Shown here piece after piece: positions 13,903 to 19,996 of a DNA stretch of 30,024 nt. The notes under the pieces are model-generated. The model saw only the letters and a list, made by a program, of their open reading frames with translations. It had not been told where the DNA came from and searched no databases. The stretch comes from an uncultured Lachnospiraceae bacterium (GTDB lineage Bacteria > Bacillota > Clostridia > Lachnospirales > Lachnospiraceae), in contig CALCMD010000003.1 in assembly GCA_937965795.1 (NCBI GenBank), positions 1-30,024 of the forward strand. Direction: 5' to 3'. Within the stretch, counting starts at the first letter, position 1. Each line of letters starts with the position of its first letter. A program made the position numbers and the translations under genes.

Positions 13903-15668
13903 CCTCCGCAGCCCCCTTTCCCCACAGGCAGCGAGAGAAACCAGCCGTCCTCCTCCTTTTCCAGCTCCGCCAGAGGATAGGCGTCCTGCAACATGGAAAG
14001 CTCCATATCACCGTCCGCATGGACGGAAAGCCTTATTTCCCCCTCTTCATCCTGGCATAAACTGACCATCAGGTAGGTAAGCGAAGCAAATGCCGTTTCC
14101 AGAATATCTTCAAAGAAATCATATGCTGTGATAATCCTGTCCGCCGGAAGCGCGACAACGTCCGTCTGCTTATAAAAATTTGCCTTCGCACACCAAAGCG
14201 CCAGATTTTCTTCCGATTCTCTGAGCGCATCCGCCAGCCTGTCAACCGGCAAAACCTGATTCTTTTCGGTCAGGAGAGCCATATCCTTCCGCCTCTTGAT
14301 ATACGTAGCCAGCACTACAATCCGGCAGAGCATCCGCCGTGCCTCCTGCGTCGATTTGTCCATTCCCCGCAGATTGGCTGTCAGGTCTTTGATTTCCCGC
14401 AACTGCTTCTGCGTCTGGCTCTGCAACAAGTCATACAGACGGTTCTCCTCCTCCAGCTTACAGCGTGCCGCATCCCGCTCATACTGGATACGAAGCTCCT
14501 GGTTTCTCTCCTGAAGCTCCTCCTGTACCGCCTCCAGTTCCTCCTTCAGACAGACAAGAGCGGAAATATCCTCCTGCCAGGCCACATGGCCGCCCCGGAT
14601 GGGACTGCTTTTTAGCAGCGTATTTCTGTCAAGCCGGAAGGTGCCGCACGCTGCCTTGGCCAGCGTTTCCGGCGGCAGATTCGAATCCGCCGAATGGTAC
14701 CGTATCCTCCACTGCCCGTCGGTAATCTGCATTTTCGCAGTTGTCGCCTGAAAAAGCTGATCGTAACCGGTGTTGGAACAAATCATGCCGCAGCGGATAC
14801 AGCTCTCAAAAATAGCCGCAATCAGCAGGCAGCACACCGCCGTAAGGTCCCCGGCGGCCGCATGTAAGAGCGTCCCCTCAGCCACAAAACCAAGCGCATA
14901 GAAAATGCCGTATAAAAACAAAAGGAATATGAGGATCAGCGGCATCCGGTAAATTTTTTTGCTGTCCGGAATCCTGCATTTTACCGCAATAATAAGGAAC
15001 GCCGCCAGCGCGCCAAGCATTTCCCAGGCCAGAGTCAGCCAATAACAGAACGCATAGCGATAATCATGGTCCGACCAGGATTTTCCTGCCGGAAATGTAA
15101 ATACCCACTGATGGAAGTCATTCGTCAGCACCAGAAAAAGCAGCATGGCGGACGGAAGCCAGAGAATGCCCAGCCATTTCGGCAAACGGTATTTTTCCGG
15201 CCTGCCCAGCGACAGCGCCACAAAGATGCTGCACACAGGGATAGACAGCATCGGCACATAGTAAGCGTACCATAAGTGCCGCCGCATAGCGATGTCCGAA
15301 GCCGCATGAAACTTTATGGTACGCACGGCCAGCCAGAAGACAATCAGGATAGAAACCGCCACGAGATATCTCCGGACCTGCATCTTCAGAATCCTTTTCC
15401 GAATAGAGATTCCCCAGGCACACATAAGGCCAATATAAATCATGCTGCGCAAAATGCCAAACTTCTTTTCAAAAAGATCCATCCTGTCTGCGTATCTGAT
15501 CACTTCCGCGCAGACGAGCAGCAGCAATACAATAATTCCGATTTGAATATCTGATTTTCGCAGTTTTATCACAGCATTCACCCCCGCTCTGCTTTTCCAA
15601 ATCAGATTCATATTCAATATAATATCCTGCAAATTTTCTTTACTGAGTTCTTTTATCTTTTGCTCCAT
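13899..15668 (-). CDS. 7TM receptor-like protein with degenerate kinase-like C-terminus
   Basis: This 589-residue protein has seven or eight membrane segments in its first ~280 residues (for example IGIIVLLLLVCAEVI and MPLILIFLLFLYGIFYAL), resembling the 7TM sensor modules fused to kinases. A PAS-like part, a long coiled coil (EELEAVQEELQERNQELR) and a domain in the position of DHp/HATPase follow. I cannot find a phosphoacceptor His or intact N/G boxes there, so it is probably a pseudokinase that controls the separate kinase encoded downstream (4-bp overlap). The start at 15668 is preferred over 15743: the latter lies inside the SEC-C gene without a ribosome site, whereas GAAGGG precedes 15668. 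Confidence 0.8.
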   Translation of the reverse strand: MEQKIKELSKENLQDIILNMNLIWKSRAGVNAVIKLRKSDIQIGIIVLLLLVCAEVIRYADRMDLFEKKFGILRSMIYIGLMCAWGISIRKRILKMQVRRYLVAVSILIVFWLAVRTIKFHAASDIAMRRHLWYAYYVPMLSIPVCSIFVALSLGRPEKYRLPKWLGILWLPSAMLLFLVLTNDFHQWVFTFPAGKSWSDHDYRYAFCYWLTLAWEMLGALAAFLIIAVKCRIPDSKKIYRMPLILIFLLFLYGIFYALGFVAEGTLLHAAAGDLTAVCCLLIAAIFESCIRCGMICSNTGYDQLFQATTAKMQITDGQWRIRYHSADSNLPPETLAKAACGTFRLDRNTLLKSSPIRGGHVAWQEDISALVCLKEELEAVQEELQERNQELRIQYERDAARCKLEEENRLYDLLQSQTQKQLREIKDLTANLRGMDKSTQEARRMLCRIVVLATYIKRRKDMALLTEKNQVLPVDRLADALRESEENLALWCAKANFYKQTDVVALPADRIITAYDFFEDILETAFASLTYLMVSLCQDEEGEIRLSVHADGDMELSMLQDAYPLAELEKEEDGWFLSLPVGKGGCGG

Positions 15669-15684
15669 GTCCGGTGCATCCCTT

Positions 15685-16707
15685 CTATCCTTTTCCACAG
15701 CATTTTTTGTATTTTTTTCCGCTGCCGCAGGGACACGGTTCATTGGGGTATATCTTCTTTTCTTTCACAATTGGCTTCTGTACCGGCATATAAAAACCAT
15801 CATAAAATTCTGCCTCTCCCATTGAATCATCAAAAGCCTTAAGCTGCGATTCTATCCATTTTAAATCTTCTTTCCGTTCCAGATGCTCTGCCAAAAGCTT
15901 TGCCCGTTCAAACAACAGGCTGTTATATATCGTACAGGGAACACCGATTACTTTTTTCCGTATGAGTCGATATGCCGCTTCTGCCCCCTCCTGTTCCTGT
16001 ACACACCAGCTAAACGCACTCCAGGCGTCTTCATTGTGCGGCTCTCTTTTCAGCCAATTTCTAAACCACGCCTCGCCCTCCTCTGTTTTTCCTGCCGCAT
16101 ACAGTTCTTTCCCGATTCCGGAACGAAAATTGCTGCCGTCATCAAATGTCCAGTCCAGCATGTCCAGAACTGTATGACAATACTCAAGTCTCTTTTCGTG
16201 TTCGCCTGAATTGCCAAGCTCCATTTCAAAATCCTGGAGCCACTCATCCACCGGATATTGATAATCCTGCTCCTCCATCAGCTCACTGACACTGTATTTC
16301 TCTTTTTCCCGTCCGGCAATCCTCTGAAAGATTTCCCATGCCCTCCACCAGTTTTCCAGCAGGGCCTCCTGATTCTGAGCCCTCATGGCTTCATATCCAC
16401 GTTCCACAAGTTCGTCCCACTCTTCCCACTCTGTCGTAATTGAATGGGTATCCTCAAAGTCTATGCTCTGCTGAACCATTTCTTCTAAAGCAATTCCGTA
16501 TCTTTTTTCATCATAAGGCTGATTTTCTTTCAGCGCATCATAGATCTCCGTAAGTACAACCGCGCCAATCTTTTCCTTCGCTTCTCCTGTGGAATATCCC
16601 GCATCCAGCAATTTCCGGTATGCCTCATTTGCTGCCAGCGGATTATTATCCTTTAACTGATTTTCTACAACTTCCAATATTGTTTTCTTCAATCGTATAT
16701 TTGCCAT
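15685..16707 (-). CDS. SEC-C motif protein
   Basis: This is a 340-residue, mostly helical protein. Its C-terminus carries the SEC-C zinc motif (EPCPCGSGKKYKKCCG), with CPC and CC as metal ligands. The body has TPR-like helical pairs (EGEAWFRNWLKREPHNEDAW). SEC-C motifs bind zinc and often contact ribosomes or the SecB/SecA system; the function of this form is not known. It ends 17 bp before the 7TM gene and could be co-transcribed with the signalling operon, though nothing else links them. AAAGGATA precedes the ATG. Confidence 0.85.
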   Translation of the reverse strand: MANIRLKKTILEVVENQLKDNNPLAANEAYRKLLDAGYSTGEAKEKIGAVVLTEIYDALKENQPYDEKRYGIALEEMVQQSIDFEDTHSITTEWEEWDELVERGYEAMRAQNQEALLENWWRAWEIFQRIAGREKEKYSVSELMEEQDYQYPVDEWLQDFEMELGNSGEHEKRLEYCHTVLDMLDWTFDDGSNFRSGIGKELYAAGKTEEGEAWFRNWLKREPHNEDAWSAFSWCVQEQEGAEAAYRLIRKKVIGVPCTIYNSLLFERAKLLAEHLERKEDLKWIESQLKAFDDSMGEAEFYDGFYMPVQKPIVKEKKIYPNEPCPCGSGKKYKKCCGKG

Positions 16708-16768
16708 TATCCTTTTCTCCCAAAATATTACTATTGTCTGTTTCGTAACTTATCCTTAATCCAAAGAT

Positions 16769-16805
16769 CAAAAAACAACTGAATTTCCCTCAGCAACTTT
16801 CAGCT
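16769..16805 (-). terminator. Possible weak terminator after the UDG gene
   Basis: AACTGAA (16777-16783) can pair with TTCAGCT (16799-16805) with one G-U pair, and TGTTTTTTG follows on the minus strand. The loop is large (15 bases), so this is a weak call. The remaining part of 16708-16829 holds no feature I can support apart from the SEC-C ribosome site. Confidence 0.35.
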
Positions 16806-16829
16806 TTCTTTTAATGGGAAATCTGTTCC

Positions 16830-17396
16830 CTAAAGTTCTTTTTTCAATTCCGCCAGTTTTTTTACAACCTCACAGAAATCTTCCTTCACACTCTCATACC
16901 TGGAAGGATCCCGCAGAATTGCCGAGGGATGGTAAGTCGCAGTCAACGCATAGTTTTTCCGATATGTCCAGGCACCATGCTGTCTCGTGATTTTAAAATC
17001 AGGAGAAATAATGCGCTGCGCCGCGATGCGGCCAAGACAGACAATGACTTTCGGCCTCAGGAGAAACATCTCATATTTCAGGTATGGGATACAAGCTTCT
17101 TTTTCCTCTTCTTTTGGATCACGGTTTCCAGGTGGATGGCATTTTAAAATATTGGTAATATAAATTTCCTCCCTCTTTAACCCACAATTCCGCAAAAGCT
17201 CATCCAGCAGTTCGCCGGAACGCCCGACAAACGGAATCCCCTGCTGATCTTCCTCTCTTCCCGGCGCTTCGGCAATCAGCATAAGATCCGCCCGATGGTC
17301 TCCGCGTCCCACAACCGGACGCATTCTGGTCCGGCTCAACGGGCAGTGCGTACAGGCTGCGACATGCCGTTCAATATCCTCCCATGTATACTGCAT
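16830..17396 (-). CDS. Uracil-DNA glycosylase, family 4 (Fe-S type)
   Basis: This 188-residue repair enzyme removes uracil from DNA as the first step of base excision repair. The four Cys ligands of the 4Fe-4S cluster are visible: Cys15 and Cys18 (CTHC), Cys86 (ILKCHPPG) and Cys102 (EACIPYL). The active-site motif is EAPGREEDQQG with the following PFVGRSG, and the second motif is TYHPSAILR around His156. The length is normal. It is a single-gene unit with its own promoter (17429-17457) and an AAAGGAG ribosome site. It also resembles the SPO1-polymerase-related UDG family, as the two are one superfamily. Confidence 0.93.
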   Translation of the reverse strand: MQYTWEDIERHVAACTHCPLSRTRMRPVVGRGDHRADLMLIAEAPGREEDQQGIPFVGRSGELLDELLRNCGLKREEIYITNILKCHPPGNRDPKEEEKEACIPYLKYEMFLLRPKVIVCLGRIAAQRIISPDFKITRQHGAWTYRKNYALTATYHPSAILRDPSRYESVKEDFCEVVKKLAELKKEL

Positions 17397-17428
17397 ATGA
17401 TCTCCTTTACCAAATAAATTTTAACGAT

Positions 17429-17457
17429 ATTATACACACAAACGCTGATTAAAGCAA
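17429..17457 (-). promoter_or_regulatory. Predicted sigma-A promoter of the UDG gene
   Basis: TTGCTT (17457-17452), 17 bases, then a perfect TATAAT (17434-17429) on the minus strand, about 33 bp before the ATG. Confidence 0.65.
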
Positions 17458-17535
17458 AGGTTTCCTTACGGCTGCCCCGCGGCGATCAATTTTCCTTCCA
17501 TCCCGGCGTGTTCCTTCACTAGAATTTACTTTTTC

Positions 17536-17587
17536 AAGCCATTTTCATGGCAAAAAATATGCGGCTTTTTTGCCATGAAAATGGCTT
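17536..17587. repeat. 22-bp perfect inverted repeat after the HipA-like gene
   Basis: Arms 17536-17557 and 17566-17587 are perfect complements with an 8-base loop. The outer part is AAGCCATTTTCATGGC and the inner part an A/T run. The right arm covers the last base pairs of the HipA-like stop codon. It can serve as a terminator in either direction. A 22-bp perfect arm is unusually long for that, and it may also mark an insertion edge. Confidence 0.85.
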
Positions 17588-18776
17588 AAAACCGCATGTT
17601 TCCAGAATCATCTACAGCATTTTTTAATTCTTCAAGTCTACGAAAAAACATTTCTTTCCATTCTATCTTATCTTCAAAAAGTTCTCCATCTATATCTTTA
17701 ATCTGATGCAGCCCGATATTTCTGACTGCCTCAATCGCCGCTTCCCGCTGCGTTTTTTTCTCAGGATAAACTGTTTGACAGTTTGCTCCATCTATCGTGT
17801 CATAACTTCCAAAACTCTGATTAAGATCCATAATCGGGTATAGCGAAATATATTTATTCGTCTGATTATCAACCAAAAGTCCCCAGTTTTCCGGATGACG
17901 ATCTATGTTACCAACCAGATAATCAAGTATATTCATTCCATAGTACGTCTCTTTATCTATCCTCAAACACTCATCCAATACAGCCAGGTCATGATTTTGC
18001 GCGTATATTTCAAACGCCATCTTTGACACGATAGAATACTGCTTGGAGGTTATCATTTTACTCTGAGTTACTTTTTGCCCATCATAAAAGCCTTCCTCAT
18101 ATTTCACCTGTTTAAAGTCAAAGCATTGGCATAATCTACTTGCTAAGAGTTCCTTTTGAACAGCATCATCACCACCATCTTTTAATAAAATAAAATCTTT
18201 TCCCCTTCTAATCCAGGCTTTTGGAAAGCAGCCTTTTGTGGATAAATCCGGTGCTAGCTCCTGATTCGTAACTGTCATCGGCTTTCCTCGCAAAGAAAGC
18301 TCTACCACCGCCTCATTTAATGAATTATCATATAAATTTATCTTTTCATAGGAAATATCTTCATCACTCTTTTTTACCCAATAAATATCTGTCAGGGATA
18401 CACAGTGATATGATAATGATATTTTAGCACGATCCCGGTCTGTCATTGCCTGTGCCATTCCGATGCTGTTTAAAATTTCTTTTGCATATTTTCTGTCCAG
18501 AGACAACACCCGCGAGGCACACCAATGATAAAAATTATTCATATTATTAATCAACGTATCAAAATCGCACTCTTCCTCCAAATAAAGGTCATATGGAATA
18601 AACCTTTCATTCAGAACAGTGGCCTTTCCACGAGTATCAATCTCTGCCACTTTTTTTTCACCATGCATGATATCATAACATATCATATCATTTTTTTGTT
18701 TTTCTCCCGGAGTATTATCATTTAGTTCAAATTTTATCTGCTTCAGCAAACCATTTTCCACATTATCACCCGTCAT
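17586..18776 (-). CDS. HipA-like Ser/Thr kinase
   Basis: This is a 396-residue protein whose C-terminal half carries the HipA/CtkA-type kinase core: GNIDRHPENWGLL (catalytic Asp292, Asn297), the metal-binding Asp317 in PIMDLNQSF, and a candidate ATP-binding Lys199 in FILLKDGG. The N-terminal ~170 residues are not a normal HipA N-domain. HipA kinases phosphorylate translation factors or tRNA synthetases and are usually paired with a HipB DNA-binding antitoxin; none is present here. The ATG overlaps the stop of a 120-residue partner by 4 bp. The gene is AT-rich and lies beside the repeat that bounds the adjacent insertion, so it was probably acquired. The toxin role is inferred. Confidence 0.8.
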   Translation of the reverse strand: MTGDNVENGLLKQIKFELNDNTPGEKQKNDMICYDIMHGEKKVAEIDTRGKATVLNERFIPYDLYLEEECDFDTLINNMNNFYHWCASRVLSLDRKYAKEILNSIGMAQAMTDRDRAKISLSYHCVSLTDIYWVKKSDEDISYEKINLYDNSLNEAVVELSLRGKPMTVTNQELAPDLSTKGCFPKAWIRRGKDFILLKDGGDDAVQKELLASRLCQCFDFKQVKYEEGFYDGQKVTQSKMITSKQYSIVSKMAFEIYAQNHDLAVLDECLRIDKETYYGMNILDYLVGNIDRHPENWGLLVDNQTNKYISLYPIMDLNQSFGSYDTIDGANCQTVYPEKKTQREAAIEAVRNIGLHQIKDIDGELFEDKIEWKEMFFRRLEELKNAVDDSGNMRF

Positions 18777-19135
18777 TCACTATACAAAGTATATTCTACT
18801 TTACGTGTCTTTGCTTTATTTTTCTTGCTTCCCTGCAAATATGCCCAAAACATAAAATATATTTTTTTTCCATCAATGATTGCAATTTGCGCAGGAGCCG
18901 TCAGCCCTGTGCCCTGCGACGCAAAATTAATGCACGTTATCTTAAGATGATTTTCCAAAAAATCTGTTTCGATTCTCTGCTTCTGAGAAATATCTTCGAC
19001 AAAATTAATAGTTAAAACCAATTTAAAAAAATTTCCCGCGTCAATATTTAATGTAAAATCACTATTCTCACCAAATAAAAACACAGTTCCGTGACTAATA
19101 ATTTCCCGATTCTGAGAGCTTAATTTTACTTGCAT
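18773..19135 (-). CDS. Small beta-rich partner of the HipA-like kinase (possibly DUF6864)
   Basis: This 120-residue protein has alternating beta-strand patterns (GTVFLFGENSDFTLNID; PAQIAIIDGKKIYFMFWAY) and no helix-turn-helix. From memory it resembles DUF6864 proteins, which is a moderate guess. I chose ATG at 19135 because AGAGGTG lies ~6 bases upstream; a GTG three codons earlier has no room for a ribosome site. It is first in a two-gene operon with the kinase (4-bp overlap), with its own promoter at 19166-19194. It could be an antitoxin, an adaptor or a kinase substrate. Confidence 0.7.
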   Translation of the reverse strand: MQVKLSSQNREIISHGTVFLFGENSDFTLNIDAGNFFKLVLTINFVEDISQKQRIETDFLENHLKITCINFASQGTGLTAPAQIAIIDGKKIYFMFWAYLQGSKKNKAKTRKVEYTLYSE

Positions 19136-19165
19136 TTCTTTCACCTCTCACCCAAAGTTGCTTAC

Positions 19166-19194
19166 ATTGTACCATGTTATTATTTTACAAACAA
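19166..19194 (-). promoter_or_regulatory. Predicted promoter of the HipA-like pair
   Basis: TTGTTT (19194-19189), 17 bases, then TACAAT (19171-19166) on the minus strand, ending about 30 bp before the ATG at 19135. It lies just outside the 19210-19333 repeat, so the pair is transcribed independently of the insertion. Confidence 0.6.
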
Positions 19195-19209
19195 GGCAAT
19201 TTCCCTATT

Positions 19210-19333
19210 TTACACTGGTAAACTGTCCCTCACACACAGCGCCCCATACCCCACCTGCGGGTTCGGATACTCCGTAAATCCCGGCAAAGGTCTCGCCCCC
19301 CGCCTTAAGTATGCCTTCACCTTCTCCCCATAC
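19210..19333 (-). pseudogene. Detached copy of subtilase 3' end (repeat copy A, putative attR)
   Basis: Read on the minus strand this encodes ~40 residues equal to the end of the 25595-27331 subtilase (KVKAYLRRGARPLPG, then VGYGALCVRDSLP) and closes with Val and TAA. Bases 19222-19333 align without gaps to 25607-25718 with about four differences by eye. There is no start codon or upstream gene body, because homology stops at 19333. It is best read as the original gene end left behind by an insertion, or as the remnant of a second subtilase gene. Confidence 0.85.
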
Positions 19334-19469
19334 GGTGCTGTCAAGTAAGTACTAATAATTTTTTATACTTTTTTAGATTTCTTTATTTTTTCTTTAAAAT
19401 CAACTCAAAACATCTTGGTCTTTCTCTATAGCATTCCCATAATTATTAACTTGGTCAGTGACTAAGCTG
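19334..19469. other. AT-rich intergenic end of the insertion
   Basis: This 136-bp stretch lies between repeat copy A and the end of the helicase-derived gene. It is strongly AT-rich with T runs on the plus strand. I see no gene, promoter or clear terminator. If the insertion is an integrative element, its right-end recombinase binding sites should lie here. Confidence 0.4.
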
Positions 19470-19970
19470 CTATTCCTTTAATGCAATCTCTAACAGTTCT
19501 GCCGCAACCTGTTTAGACTTGATTCGCATCAAATTATCCCATGCATCTTCTTTGCCTAGCAAATTCATTCCTCCATGCCACACAAGTTCATCGTCTATAA
19601 TAGCAAAGTGTTCTATTACCTCTTCCTTTACAATGACTTGAATGCCACTTTCCTGCATTTTTTGAATTAATCTTTGGCAAAACTCCGGACTTCCATAAGA
19701 TATGTTCTGTGGTTCTATCGTTATGACCGTTACCGTTATTCCGGCTTCTTGTCTTGCCTTTACAAGATAAGAAAAACGCTCTGTCTTATTCTGTGTAAGT
19801 TCTGGGCTGGACACAATAATTTTCTTTTCTGCCTCAACAATATCCCTCTCAAATACATCCATATAATTTCCTGAATCATAAATCGAATTTACTGTCTGTT
19901 TCGAAATATTACGATTTGTTATCAATTGAAATCCAGTTCGTTTATAGGTACGCAGCCTTTTCGAATACAT
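19470..19970 (-). pseudogene. Frameshifted C-terminal part of primase-helicase (PLD-like domain)
   Basis: This 166-residue frame encodes a phospholipase-D-like domain: the start of one lobe (EKKIIVSSPEL) and HFAIIDDELVWHGGMN with His121 in an HxxxxD form of the HKD motif. It appears to be the missing end of the 19997-22462 gene. The same frame continues upstream of its first ATG through VYDYVDSHIRVFDNMY, which is the natural continuation of the helicase and is cut off by a one-base shift near 20012. No ribosome site suggests separate translation. Restored, the protein would be roughly 990 residues. A sequencing error could produce the same picture. Confidence 0.75.
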
Positions 19971-19996
19971 ATTGTCAAAGACCCGGATATGAGAAT

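Noticed and set aside
15669..15743. Longer N-terminus for the 7TM protein
   Set aside because: It lies inside the SEC-C coding region and has no ribosome site.
19130..19348. Plus-strand frame sharing a peptide with a plus-strand frame at 25554-25817
   Set aside because: The shared peptide arises only because both are antisense to the duplicated subtilase 3' end.
19470..19970. Independent PLD-family nuclease gene
   Set aside because: The same frame continues upstream as the natural end of the helicase, and there is no ribosome site at its ATG, so it is treated as a frameshifted fragment.
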